Shown: positions 26,340 to 34,434, counted from the stretch's first letter. The stretch is DNA of 64,000 nt from Actinopolyspora alba (GCF_900112765.1 NZ_FOMZ01000008.1:62001-126000); one strand, 5' to 3'. Numbers and translations: made by a program. Notes: generated from the letters alone by a model not told the origin.

Positions 26340-27143
26340 ATGATCGAGTCGAAGCGGTGGACACTTTCGGGCAACGAGGGCCGGTTGGCCGTGCACAGCT
26401 GGGTGGGCGACAAACCGGGCTGGATCGCGCTGTTCTCGCACGCCTACGCCGAGCACGCCGGACGTTATCGACGGCTGGCCGAGAAGCTGGCCGCTTCGCG
26501 GGCCGTGGTGTGTGCCGCCGACATGGCGGGACACGGCGAGTCGGAGGGCGAGGCCGGCGTGGTGGAGGACGTCGAACACCTCGTGGCCGATCTGGAGACC
26601 CTCCGGCTCCGGGCCACCGAGTGGTACCCGGGACTGCCCGTGGTGTCCATCGGGCACGGGCTGGGGGGCACGGTGGCGGTGCGACACGCCCAGTCGTACC
26701 AGCAGCACCTGGTGGCGCTGGTGCTGTCGGCTCCGATCCTGGGAACCTTCAACGCGCTGGACCTGTTGGCGGACGAGCACATTCCGCGCACCCCGATCGA
26801 TCCGGCGAGCCTGTCGCGGGATCCGGAGGTCGGTCGGGAGTACCTCGCGGATCCGCTGGTCTATCACGGACCGTTTCCGCGCCACACGTTGACAGCCGTG
26901 GCGAAGATCCTGCGCACGATTCGGAGCGGTCCCAGCCTGGCCGTGCCCACGCTGTGGCTGCACGGCGAGGAGGACGAGCTGGTTCCGGAGGCCGACAGCC
27001 GGGAGGGCATGGAACAGCTGCGCGGCCCGGAGTTCCACGAGCACGGCTACGCGGGTGCCCGGCACGACCTGTTCCACGAGACCAACACCGAGGAAGTACT
27101 ACACGATGTAGTGACTTTCATCGGAAGAGAACTAAATACCTGA
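26340..27143 (+). CDS. Monoacylglycerol-lipase-like alpha/beta hydrolase lacking the catalytic serine
   Basis: A 267-residue protein clearly related to bacterial monoglyceride lipases (lysophospholipase family): Ser-His-Ala-Tyr-Ala-Glu-His-Ala-Gly-Arg-Tyr at 33-43, Asp-Met-Ala-Gly-His-Gly-Glu-Ser, His-Gly-Glu-Glu-Asp-Glu-Leu-Val-Pro and a final Ala-Arg-His-Asp-Leu-Phe-His-Glu. The nucleophile elbow, however, reads Gly105-His-Gly107-Leu-Gly-Gly, not Gly-His-Ser-Met-Gly-Gly. The codon is GGG, so serine is two base changes away, which argues against a simple sequencing error. It may be inactive, act as a binding protein, or use another residue. ATG 26340 follows a weak GGGG ribosome site, 42 bases after the lipoprotein stop. 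Confidence 0.8.
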   Translation: MIESKRWTLSGNEGRLAVHSWVGDKPGWIALFSHAYAEHAGRYRRLAEKLAASRAVVCAADMAGHGESEGEAGVVEDVEHLVADLETLRLRATEWYPGLPVVSIGHGLGGTVAVRHAQSYQQHLVALVLSAPILGTFNALDLLADEHIPRTPIDPASLSRDPEVGREYLADPLVYHGPFPRHTLTAVAKILRTIRSGPSLAVPTLWLHGEEDELVPEADSREGMEQLRGPEFHEHGYAGARHDLFHETNTEEVLHDVVTFIGRELNT

Positions 27144-27309
27144 TTCCACCGCACGGGTGGAACTCCTGCCGAATGGTCACTCGAAAGCGTGAAGGGTGCC
27201 CTCGAACGGGTTGCGGGTGGATCCCGGCCCAGGCAGCGTGAGTTTTCGGAGCGCATCGCCGCTCCCGAACCACGACTCGGTACCCGACCGTACGATCGAG
27301 GCGGAGTCC

Positions 27310-27843
27310 ATGAACGACGTGCCAGCCGCGCAGGACCTGATCGGAAACGAAGTCTACGACCGGGACGGATCACGTATCGGACGTGTCGGCAACATCTACG
27401 TGGACGACGTGACGCACCGGCCGGAATGGATCACGGTGCGCTCCGGGCCGCTGGGAGTGCGGGAGAGCTTCGTACCGCTCGGCGACGCCGCTGCCGAGGA
27501 GGGGGCGCTCAACCTCGATGTCTCCCGCGAGCGGGTGCGTACGGCTCCGCGCGTGGAGACGGAACACGGCCACCTCTCGGACGAGGACGGCAGACGGCTT
27601 CGCGAGCACTACGAACTCGCAGGTGCGACCGTTCCGAAACCGCGTGGTTCCTCGACACACGACACGGCCGCGCGAACACCGGAGCAGCGCGAGCCCCACT
27701 CCGGTCCCCGCGCGGTACCGGCCGAGGCGATGACCACCTCGGAGTTCGGCAGGCACCACCGACCGGAATCGGAACCGCGACCGGGGCACCTGATCCCCCG
27801 TCCCGAGGACGGCACGGGCGGCAAGCACCGCAAGGCCGACTGA
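27310..27843 (+). CDS. PRC-barrel domain protein
   Basis: A 177-residue soluble protein. Residues about 8-75 form a PRC-barrel domain: Leu-Ile-Gly-Asn-Glu-Val-Tyr-Asp-Arg-Asp-Gly-Ser-Arg-Ile-Gly-Arg-Val, then Pro-Glu-Trp-Ile-Thr-Val-Arg and Phe-Val-Pro-Leu. PRC-barrels are small beta-barrels that bind RNA or protein partners and occur in RimM and photosynthetic reaction centres. Stand-alone actinobacterial members are often stress-linked. The second half is disordered, charged and rich in Arg, Glu, His and Pro. ATG 27310 follows GAGGCGGAG. Whether it belongs functionally with the following unknown gene and the ATPase module is uncertain. Confidence 0.8.
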   Translation: MNDVPAAQDLIGNEVYDRDGSRIGRVGNIYVDDVTHRPEWITVRSGPLGVRESFVPLGDAAAEEGALNLDVSRERVRTAPRVETEHGHLSDEDGRRLREHYELAGATVPKPRGSSTHDTAARTPEQREPHSGPRAVPAEAMTTSEFGRHHRPESEPRPGHLIPRPEDGTGGKHRKAD

Positions 27844-27921
27844 ACCGGTTCTTCCGGGTGATTCGCCGGTGCGACGTCAACGCATCGGACGATCGACAGC
27901 ACCGCGGTGGGAAACGGGACA

Positions 27922-28395
27922 ATGTCGGACGTGACCGCTTATGAGTCCGGCATGGAACTGCTGATCACCTTGGTGGTGGCCGCCGAGGACGAGGCGACGG
28001 CCCGTGATGCCTGCTCCGGCGTGGTCGAGCTCCTCGACGGCCGTGTGGTCCGAACGACCGACTGCTCCGACGAGGAGCCGGGCTGCCGTTCGGTGACGAT
28101 CAGTCGGAAAACGGTCGATCCGGGCACGGGTAACCCCTCGGCGACCCTGGCACGGGCGGTGCGGAACGCACTGCACACGCTCGGCAGTGGATTCACCGGA
28201 AGCCGGGTCTCCTGCGAACCGCCGAGCGCGTGGACGGTCGTCGACGCTCCGGAGCTGGTCGGCGAACTGGTCCCCGGCGGTGAACGCGTGCTGCTGGAGG
28301 CGTGGCAGACCGGCTCCACCGCCCCGAGCACCGGCACCGGCGCACCGGACACCTCCGACCGCTACCCGCGTCAGGGCAATCGGCGCCCCGGTTGA
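27922..28395 (+). CDS. Uncharacterised protein, about 157 residues
   Basis: I do not recognise a family. The protein starts at ATG 27922 (GGGAAACGGGACA upstream; GTG 27907 is an alternative). It has an N-terminal alpha/beta-looking stretch Leu-Leu-Ile-Thr-Leu-Val-Val-Ala-Ala-Glu-Asp-Glu-Ala-Thr-Ala-Arg-Asp-Ala, which reads like a strand then a helix, then two cysteines in Asp-Cys-Ser-Asp-Glu-Glu-Pro-Gly-Cys. The C-terminal tail is Gly/Thr/Arg-rich and probably disordered. Codon use matches the neighbours, so it is likely a real gene. It lies between the PRC-barrel gene and the small helical-protein/FtsK-like module, on the same strand. Confidence 0.6.
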   Translation: MSDVTAYESGMELLITLVVAAEDEATARDACSGVVELLDGRVVRTTDCSDEEPGCRSVTISRKTVDPGTGNPSATLARAVRNALHTLGSGFTGSRVSCEPPSAWTVVDAPELVGELVPGGERVLLEAWQTGSTAPSTGTGAPDTSDRYPRQGNRRPG

Positions 28396-28633
28396 CCCCG
28401 AACACCGAACCGGTGCGGACCGTCGAACCGACCCGGCTCGTCGACCGGGTACGGCCGGGACCGTGGTCGGCTTCGCGTGGCTGTCGCACACGGACACGCC
28501 CGGTGGCCACCTGAGGACGGCCGGGCGCGCACGGAGCGCTAACTTGGTGATCGACATCGGTGTTCGACCAGGACGACCGAACGGTCGGCAAGGGGCATCC
28601 GACAACGACCATCCCGGAGGGGGCTCGAAACAG

Positions 28634-28894
28634 ATGGCAGGTGTGGAAGAGGTTCGTGCGGGGATCGCACTCGCCAACCAGAAGGCATCGGAGAGCGTGG
28701 CCGCGTTACAACAGGCCACCCTCTCGCTGGAGGAGGCGCAGCAGGCACTGGCGACGGCCACGCAGGGCAGTGGACAGGAGGAGATCCAGCACGCCTACGG
28801 AATGCTGGCCGAGGCGGCACAGAGCCTCAACGGCATTCAGGGCACCATCAACGCCAGCATCACCTCGGCCGAGAACTACGCGGGACGGCTCTGA
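28634..28894 (+). CDS. Small helical-hairpin protein of the FtsK-like module
   Basis: An 86-residue, almost wholly helical protein: helix about 3-42 (Ala/Gln/Glu-rich), a turn Thr-Gln-Gly-Ser-Gly-Gln at about 43-48, and a second helix about 49-82. Size and hairpin shape recall ESAT-6/WXG100 proteins, but the Trp-Xaa-Gly turn is replaced by Gly-Ser-Gly and I see no Tyr-Xaa-Xaa-Xaa-Asp/Glu export tail. It has no cysteine or tryptophan and no signal peptide. ATG 28634 is preceded by a purine-rich GGAGGGGG, somewhat far upstream. Its stop is four bases from the next start, so it is co-transcribed with the second small helical gene, and an FtsK/EccC-like ATPase follows. I cannot assign a function. 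Confidence 0.7.
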   Translation: MAGVEEVRAGIALANQKASESVAALQQATLSLEEAQQALATATQGSGQEEIQHAYGMLAEAAQSLNGIQGTINASITSAENYAGRL

Positions 28895-28898
28895 CACC

Positions 28899-29150
28899 GT
28901 GTCGGCACTCGAAGAGCTCCAGCAGGCACTGCGGACGGTATCGGATCACCTCGAACAGGCCCAGCGGCAGCTGGTGACCTCGCGTACCGCGCTGCACCAG
29001 GCGGAGTCGGCGCTGCGGCGGATGGATCCGGACAACCCGGAAACCGTGGTGCCGCAGGGGATGCACCGCGCCGACGATCAGATCGAACGCACCCTGTCCA
29101 CGGTGGAGCGGGTGGACGAAACCGTTCGCCGGTTCGTCACCGGCTTGTAG
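28899..29150 (+). CDS. Second small helical coiled-coil protein of the module
   Basis: An 83-residue protein predicted to be two amphipathic helices (about 2-42 and 53-80) separated by Asp-Pro-Asp-Asn-Pro-Glu. The first helix has leucine heptads with Gln, Glu and Arg, as in a coiled coil; the second is strongly charged. No Trp-Xaa-Gly motif, signal peptide or membrane segment is present. The GTG start lies four bases after the previous stop, so the pair are probably partners, perhaps forming a heterodimer like the paired WXG100 proteins of type VII secretion. A perfect inverted repeat and about 295 bases separate it from the ATPase gene on the same strand. Confidence 0.65.
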   Translation: MSALEELQQALRTVSDHLEQAQRQLVTSRTALHQAESALRRMDPDNPETVVPQGMHRADDQIERTLSTVERVDETVRRFVTGL

Positions 29151-29167
29151 CGCACTTCGTGCTGTGG

Positions 29168-29203
29168 CGTGTCCGCGCGTGTCGAACGAGGGTCGCGGAC
29201 ACG
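29168..29203 (+). terminator. Inverted repeat between the small helical genes and the ATPase gene
   Basis: Perfect 10-bp stem CGTGTCCGCG/CGCGGACACG around a 16-base loop, 17 bases after the second small gene. It could terminate the two-gene transcript or attenuate read-through into the ATPase gene. No T run follows. Confidence 0.5.
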
Positions 29204-29445
29204 TCGCGTTCGGAACTCCGGCACCGCTCCCGACTCCGAGAGCGCTCGCGACGCGCAACGAGCGTTCCGCCGAGGACGAACGAACGTCCCGAGTGGAACC
29301 TCCCGAACGGGAGGTGGCTCGTGACCCCACCGCGGCGGGTGGGCATCACCCGACATACCTACGAGGAACGGCTCACACTGCCGACCGGACGATGTGATCG
29401 GTGGTACTTTGCTTACGGTCAGTGATGCGAGTACCGAGGTGGAGT

Positions 29446-32367
29446 GTGCGTAAACGCAACGAACGGCGCGGCGCCATCCAGGCAGCCTTCGATCGGCTGA
29501 GCGCCACTGCCGCTACGGCTCGTGGAGCGGCGGCCAACGAACTCGCGCGTGTCAGGGCGGAAAGCGCCAAGCGGGAACACGCGCTGCGCATCGCACGGCA
29601 CGGGGTCACGGCCACCGCACGCGATCCGGAGGAACTGGAGGGTTCGGAACAGGCCGAGTTCCGCCGCGCCCTGGAGGAAGCGGTCGAGGAACGTACCGAG
29701 GTGTTCTCCGAGTGGACCGCGCGTGGCCCGGGGCAGCTCGGCGAGCTGGTCGCCGAGGCCGCTCCCGGCACCGCCTCGGCACCGTGGCGGGAATGGCTCG
29801 GCAGCATCGGCGCGGCGGACGCCCGGACCCCCGCCCCCACGCTGTGGCGTTTCGGCACCGCCCACGCACCGGACGCTCCGGAGGCGGCCGAGTTCCCGGC
29901 GGCCGTTCCGCTGCTCGACGAGTCGCACCTGCGGATCACCTGCCGCTCCGGAACGTTGGAAAGCGCCACGAGGGACACCGCGGAATCGCTGGTGCAGAAC
30001 CTGCTGCTGCGCATGCTGTCCTACTACGAACCCGGATTGGTCCGGGTGCACGTCTGGGACACCGCACGGCTGACGGGCACGTTGCCCGGGCTGTTCCCGC
30101 TGACCCGTTCCGGACTGCTCACCGCGCACGATCCGACCAGACTGGACGACCTGCTGGAGGAGCTGGCCGAGCACATCCGCCGAATCCACACCACCGCGCT
30201 GCTCGGCGGTCACACCTCGCTGAAATCGCTGGCCGCCGAGACGGGTCACCGCGGTGAGCCCTGGCGGGTGGCGGTGCTCTTCGGGGACGGCGAACCGCTC
30301 AAGGATGAGCAGCAACAGCAGCTGCAACGTGTGGCGCGCAACGGGCTCGCCTGCGGGATTCAGCTGATCGTGGTGGACCTGCCGATGACGGTCAACAACG
30401 CGCTGGAATCGGTGACGCTGCTCGCCCCCGATCTGGCCCGCAGCAGCATGACCGGGCCACACCTGGCGATTCGCCCGGACGAGGTCCCGCCCCGGGAGCG
30501 CGTGAGCAGGGCCTGTTCCGCGATCTCGGAAACGTTCCAGTCCAGGCGCGCACGGGTGCGCACCTTCGACGACCTGCTCCCCGAAGGACTGTGGACGCAG
30601 GACTCCACCAGCGGCCTGTCGGCCCCGGTGGGATTCTTCGAGGGTGAACCGGTGCGGATCTCGCTCGGCGACACCAGCCCGCACACGCTGATCGGTGGGC
30701 CGAGCGGTTCGGGGAAGACGAACTTTCTGTACGGCATGCTCGGCAGCCTGGCCGCGCGGTACAGCCCGGACGAGCTGGAGATGTACCTGCTCGACTTCAA
30801 GGAAGGCGTGTCGTTCGCGCAGTTCACGCCCGGGAACCGGGACCCGAGTTGGCTGCCGCACGCACGGCTGGTCGGGGTCAACGTCAACACCGACCGCGAG
30901 TTCGGGTTGGCGCTGCTGCGTTTCCTCGCCACCGAGATGCGCAGGCGGGCCGACGCCGCCAAGGAGCAGGAAGTCACCAAGCTGGAGGAACTGCGGCAGC
31001 GGGATCCGAAGGGAAGATGGCCACGCATAGTGGCGGTGATCGACGAGTTCCAGTACCTGTTCGCCGAACGCGACGCGGTGTCCAGTCAGGCCGCCACGCT
31101 GTTGGAGGACGTCGCGCGCCGTGGTCGATCCCAGGGGATTCACCTGGTGCTGGCCAGTCAGGACGTTTCCGGGATCGAGGCGTTCTGGGGGAAGCCGGCC
31201 ATCTTCGAGCAGTTCATCCTCCGGGTGGCGCTGCCGAAGGCGCGCCGGGTGCTGGTGGACAACAACACCACCGCCCTGGAACTGCCCCGCTGGCACGCGG
31301 TGATCAACCACGAGTCCGGCGTGAAGCACGGCAACGAGGTGGTCCGCGTGCCGGACGCGACCGCTTCGGAAACGTTCGACTCGCTGCAGCACCGGCTCTG
31401 GGAGCGGCACCTCTGGGAGACCGGCAGGCGCAACGCCCTTCCACCCCGGCTGTTCGACGGTTCGCACCTGCCCGGTCTGATCGGCACGTCGGACTTCGAT
31501 GAACTGCGTCCGGTGACGACACGTCGTCCGAGGGTGCTGCTGGGGCAGGTGATCGACGTGCGGGGCACGGCAGCGGCGCTGTCGTTCGAGCGCTCCCCGG
31601 GGAGGAACCTGGCCGTGCTGGGCTCGGCCCAGGTGGACGCCACGGCGGTGCTGGGGACGAGCGCGCTCTCCCTCGGGCGGCAGTTCTCCCCCGGCGGGGC
31701 CGAGTTCACGATCGCGACGTTGACCGAGGACACCTCCGAGGACGCGTGGGCCGTCGCGAGCGCCCTGCGCGATGCCGGGCACACGGTCACTTTCATCGGC
31801 CCCGGTGAGCTCGGCGAGGCGCTGCGAGTACTGTCCGATCTGGTCGACGAACGCAGCGGGTCCGGTGGGGCGGGCTCGGAGACCGTGCCGCACTACCTGC
31901 TGTGCTACGCGGTGGACGCCGCGCAGTCGATGCTGGAGCGCAAGGACCCGGAGAGCAGGGTCAGCGGACTGGACCAGCTGCGCAAGACGCTCAAGCAGGG
32001 TCCGGAGTGCGGGGTGCACACCATCGGCTGGTGGCGCAGCGCCCAACGGCTGCGCAACACGCTGGGCATGGGACCCACCGACGACATCGGGGCCTGGGTG
32101 GCGTTCGACGTGCAGGGCCAGGAGCTCGCGCCGTTGGCGGCCGGGCAACTGATCACGTGGTCACCCCGGGTACATCGCGGCCTGTTCTTCGACCGTTCGG
32201 TGCACTCGCATCCCGAGGTGATCCTGCCGTTCGACCTCTCCGAAGCGGTGGACGGTTCCACCGGGGAGCCGGAGGAGGTCACGGCGGAGCCGAACAACCT
32301 TCCCAGACCACGCGGGCCGGAAACGGTTTCGTCCAACATCTCCGGGGAAGAGGCGACCGATGACTGA
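29446..32367 (+). CDS. Soluble FtsK/SpoIIIE (EccC-like) ATPase
   Basis: About 973 residues. An N-terminal coiled coil (about 10-60) and a long alpha/beta region precede one intact FtsK-type motor: Walker A Gly-Gly-Pro-Ser-Gly-Ser-Gly-Lys-Thr-Asn near 417-426, Walker B Val-Ile-Asp-Glu-Phe-Gln near 531, then Arg-Gly-Arg-Ser-Gln-Gly-Ile-His-Leu-Val-Leu-Ala-Ser-Gln. A second nucleotide-binding-like segment near 720 (Val-Leu-Gly-Ser-Ala-Gln-Val-Asp-Ala-Thr) lacks the Lys, as in the degenerate repeats of type VII EccC. No membrane helices are visible, unlike EccC and FtsK. I prefer GTG 29446 (AGGTGGAGT upstream); ATG 29425 would add seven residues. It overlaps the following coiled-coil gene by eight bases. 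It probably moves DNA or protein; which one is unknown. Confidence 0.8.
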   Translation: MRKRNERRGAIQAAFDRLSATAATARGAAANELARVRAESAKREHALRIARHGVTATARDPEELEGSEQAEFRRALEEAVEERTEVFSEWTARGPGQLGELVAEAAPGTASAPWREWLGSIGAADARTPAPTLWRFGTAHAPDAPEAAEFPAAVPLLDESHLRITCRSGTLESATRDTAESLVQNLLLRMLSYYEPGLVRVHVWDTARLTGTLPGLFPLTRSGLLTAHDPTRLDDLLEELAEHIRRIHTTALLGGHTSLKSLAAETGHRGEPWRVAVLFGDGEPLKDEQQQQLQRVARNGLACGIQLIVVDLPMTVNNALESVTLLAPDLARSSMTGPHLAIRPDEVPPRERVSRACSAISETFQSRRARVRTFDDLLPEGLWTQDSTSGLSAPVGFFEGEPVRISLGDTSPHTLIGGPSGSGKTNFLYGMLGSLAARYSPDELEMYLLDFKEGVSFAQFTPGNRDPSWLPHARLVGVNVNTDREFGLALLRFLATEMRRRADAAKEQEVTKLEELRQRDPKGRWPRIVAVIDEFQYLFAERDAVSSQAATLLEDVARRGRSQGIHLVLASQDVSGIEAFWGKPAIFEQFILRVALPKARRVLVDNNTTALELPRWHAVINHESGVKHGNEVVRVPDATASETFDSLQHRLWERHLWETGRRNALPPRLFDGSHLPGLIGTSDFDELRPVTTRRPRVLLGQVIDVRGTAAALSFERSPGRNLAVLGSAQVDATAVLGTSALSLGRQFSPGGAEFTIATLTEDTSEDAWAVASALRDAGHTVTFIGPGELGEALRVLSDLVDERSGSGGAGSETVPHYLLCYAVDAAQSMLERKDPESRVSGLDQLRKTLKQGPECGVHTIGWWRSAQRLRNTLGMGPTDDIGAWVAFDVQGQELAPLAAGQLITWSPRVHRGLFFDRSVHSHPEVILPFDLSEAVDGSTGEPEEVTAEPNNLPRPRGPETVSSNISGEEATDD

Positions 32368-32797
32368 GGCAGCGGGTGGTTCCGGGGTTCCCGAGGAACG
32401 GCACGGTACGGATACCGAACGCTACAAGGAGATCGTCGCGCTGGCCACCGACGCGGTGGAGCGGCTGCACGAGCTCGAACGCGATCGCGTCGAACGGCTG
32501 GAGCGGGAGCTGAGCGGTGAGCGCGACCTCGTCGAGCAGGCCGAGCAGCAGCAGGAGGAGGTCGAGGAAGGGGTCCGGCTGCGGTGGAACGCCGCCATGG
32601 AGGCGCTGTGGGAGGAACGCTGGCTGCGCGTGACGCAGCTGCCCGCGCCGGACACCACGGCCGAGCCCGCCGGCGCCGAGGACGCGATCAGGTCCGTGCA
32701 GCGGGCCTACCTGGACCTCTACGGGGAGCTGGAGCAGGGGCGCTGGTCCGCGCCGAACTGGATCCCAACCGGTTGGATCAGTCGCCGGGAGCGGTAG
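32360..32797 (+). CDS. Coiled-coil partner of the FtsK-like ATPase
   Basis: A 145-residue, highly charged protein. From about 22 to 75 it is a continuous heptad-patterned coiled coil rich in Glu, Arg, Leu and Gln. A helix with tryptophans follows (Ala-Leu-Trp-Glu-Glu-Arg-Trp-Leu-Arg-Val), then a second helix and a Trp-rich end (Ser-Ala-Pro-Asn-Trp-Ile-Pro-Thr-Gly-Trp-Ile). No known family is recognised. ATG 32360 overlaps the last eight bases of the ATPase gene, which suggests translational coupling and a direct partnership, for example as an adaptor or regulator of the motor. Confidence 0.7.
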   Translation: MTEAAGGSGVPEERHGTDTERYKEIVALATDAVERLHELERDRVERLERELSGERDLVEQAEQQQEEVEEGVRLRWNAAMEALWEERWLRVTQLPAPDTTAEPAGAEDAIRSVQRAYLDLYGELEQGRWSAPNWIPTGWISRRER

Positions 32798-32917
32798 CCA
32801 GCACGTGTTCGACGGCGTGATACGTAGTTATCCGCACCCCGCTGGCCTCGGCACGGAGTCAAACCTTTCTCCTCGCGAATCACTGGATCTCGGCCACAAC
32901 GTGTTCGAGGAGCTGTC

Positions 32918-33133
32918 TTGAGCAACGACCCACGGACCGGACTGTCGAGTCGAGCATGGCGAAAAAGCAGCCACAGCACCGGAACCGGGAACTGTTTGGA
33001 GATCGCGTCGTCGAACGAAGGTTCCCGCTTGGTACGCGACACCAAGAACCGAAATCTCGGTCCGCTCGTACTGGGCCCGGGAAGCTGGCTGGCTTTCATC
33101 GACACTGTGAAATCCGGACGCTTGGACTATTAA
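32918..33133 (+). CDS. DUF397 protein
   Basis: A 71-residue DUF397 protein: Trp-Arg-Lys-Ser-Ser-His-Ser near the start, Gly-Asn-Cys-Leu-Glu-Ile-Ala, Val-Arg-Asp-Thr-Lys-Asn-Arg-Asn and a final Trp-Leu-Ala-Phe-Ile-Asp-Thr-Val-Lys-Ser-Gly are the family hallmarks. DUF397 genes are abundant in actinomycetes and usually sit beside an XRE-family helix-turn-helix regulator, often likened to toxin-antitoxin or developmental regulator pairs. No such partner is present here, so this is an orphan. The TTG start is preceded by AGGAG at good distance. The 174 bases after it carry the regulatory region of the next gene. Confidence 0.85.
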   Translation: MSNDPRTGLSSRAWRKSSHSTGTGNCLEIASSNEGSRLVRDTKNRNLGPLVLGPGSWLAFIDTVKSGRLDY

Positions 33134-33202
33134 TCCCGAGCAGATACCACGACCTCCACTGACGACACCTCGGGTAGCCGACGGGCGGTCGATCCACTCC
33201 CG

Positions 33203-33216
33203 ACCGACCGGTCGGT
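33203..33216. promoter_or_regulatory. Palindromic operator candidate
   Basis: ACCGACCGGTCGGT is a perfect 14-bp palindrome about 90 bases upstream of the oxidoreductase start; this form is common for TetR-family operators. Nearer the start lie an imperfect palindrome (33260-33280, GTACGGGTAA/TTACGGTAC, containing TAAAAT) and AACTAGTT (33282-33289). No regulator gene is adjacent. Confidence 0.45.
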
Positions 33217-33307
33217 ACGATCGCACCACGCGGGCTCGCCACATGGCGACACCCCGGCAGTACGGGTAAAATTACGGTACTAACTAGTTCCGCATATGGA
33301 GGTTCTC

Positions 33308-34324
33308 GTGAGCGACTCATCCGTCCCGACCACGGGCGTGGAAATCCGGCTGGCATCCCGTCCGCAGGGGTGGCCCACCCACGACAACTTCGAGGTCGCG
33401 GAAGCACCCGTCCCCCAGCCGGAGACGGGACAGCTTCTGGTGCGCAACAAGGTGATGAGCGTCGACCCCTACATGCGGGGCCGAATGAGCGCGGCCAAGT
33501 CCTACGTCGCCCCCTTCGAGGTCGGCAAGCCGCTGGACGGCGGCGCCGTCGGCGAGGTCGTGGTCAGCGCCTCGGAGAAGTTCGAGGCGGGCCAGCTCGT
33601 GCTGCACAGCCTCGGCTGGCGGGAGTACGCCCTGGTGGACGAGTCGCAGGCGACCACGGTCTCCGACGAGGCCCCGCCGAACGCCTACCTGAGTGTCCTC
33701 GGCATGCCCGGCCTGACGGCCTACGTGGGCCTGATGGACAAGGCCGAGTTCCAGGAGGGCGACACCGTGTTCGTCTCCGGCGCGGCGGGCGCCGTGGGCT
33801 CGCTGGTGGGGCAGCTCGCGAAGCTGAACGGTGCCAAGCGCGTGATCGGCAGCGCCGGTTCGGCCGAGAAGGTCCGCCACCTCACCGAGGACCTGGGCTT
33901 CGACGCGGCGTTCAACTACAAGGACGGCCCGGTGGCCGAGCAGCTGCGCGAGGCCGCTCCGGACGGCATCGACGTCTACTTCGACAACGTCGGTGGTGAC
34001 CACCTGGAGGCCGCCATCGGCGCGATGAACGACTTCGGTCGCATCGCCGCCTGTGGTGCGATCTCGCAGTACAACGTCACCGAGGCGCAGCCCGGCCCGC
34101 GCAACATGTTCCAGTTCGTGACCAAGCGGCTGAGCATGCGGGGCTTCATCGTCAACGACAACGGTCACCGCAAACGGGACTTCTTCGAGCACGTCGCCCC
34201 GCTGGTCCGGGAGGGCAAGCTGCACTACGAGGAGACCACGGTGGACGGGCTGCGCAACGCTCCCGAGGCGTTCCTCGGAGTGCTTCGCGGGGACAACACC
34301 GGCAAGATGATCGTCAACGTCTGA
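33308..34324 (+). CDS. MDR-family NADP-dependent oxidoreductase (CurA/PTGR-like)
   Basis: A 338-residue zinc-free medium-chain reductase. The N-terminal GroES-like domain has Ser-Val-Asp-Pro-Tyr-Met-Arg-Gly-Arg-Met. The Rossmann domain has Val-Ser-Gly-Ala-Ala-Gly-Ala-Val-Gly-Ser, and Phe-Asp-Asn-Val-Gly-Gly plus Cys-Gly-Ala-Ile-Ser-Gln-Tyr-Asn are typical of the prostaglandin reductase/curcumin reductase (YncB/CurA) group. These enzymes use NADPH to reduce alpha,beta-unsaturated carbonyls, often for detoxification. GTG 33308 is chosen because GGAGG lies six bases before it. Single gene with operator-like palindromes upstream. Confidence 0.9.
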   Translation: MSDSSVPTTGVEIRLASRPQGWPTHDNFEVAEAPVPQPETGQLLVRNKVMSVDPYMRGRMSAAKSYVAPFEVGKPLDGGAVGEVVVSASEKFEAGQLVLHSLGWREYALVDESQATTVSDEAPPNAYLSVLGMPGLTAYVGLMDKAEFQEGDTVFVSGAAGAVGSLVGQLAKLNGAKRVIGSAGSAEKVRHLTEDLGFDAAFNYKDGPVAEQLREAAPDGIDVYFDNVGGDHLEAAIGAMNDFGRIAACGAISQYNVTEAQPGPRNMFQFVTKRLSMRGFIVNDNGHRKRDFFEHVAPLVREGKLHYEETTVDGLRNAPEAFLGVLRGDNTGKMIVNV

Positions 34325-34349
34325 GAGTTCACAACGGACTCCGCGTAAG

Positions 34350-34425
34350 TGGTCCGGTGGCCCGCCCGTGAGTCGGCGCCCTGCCGCGTTGGTCCGGCTC
34401 CTGAACAGCGCCACCCCGCCGGAAC
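34350..34425 (+). repeat. Second repeat family, copy A
   Basis: About 75 bases containing TCCGGTGGC, GTGAGTCGGCGCC, CGTTGGTCCGGCTC and GAACAGCG, repeated with about 75-80% identity after the second citrate synthase gene (47640-47725). It lies directly after the oxidoreductase gene and just before the GlpD-like start. Unrelated to the hairpin family. Function unknown; it could be a shared 3' end structure. Confidence 0.55.
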
Positions 34426-34434
34426 GGGACTGAC

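Noticed and set aside
28634-29150. Canonical ESX (type VII) secretion locus
   Set aside because: No WXG motif, no EccB, EccD, EccE or mycosin, and the ATPase lacks membrane helices; only a resemblance in parts remains.
29419-32148. A 909-codon minus-strand open frame
   Set aside because: Antisense to the FtsK-like ATPase gene, rich in Arg, Gln, His and Gly with no domain; the sense gene has clear motifs.
32918-33133. Toxin-antitoxin pair based on DUF397
   Set aside because: The usual XRE helix-turn-helix partner is absent on both sides, so only an orphan DUF397 gene is supported.
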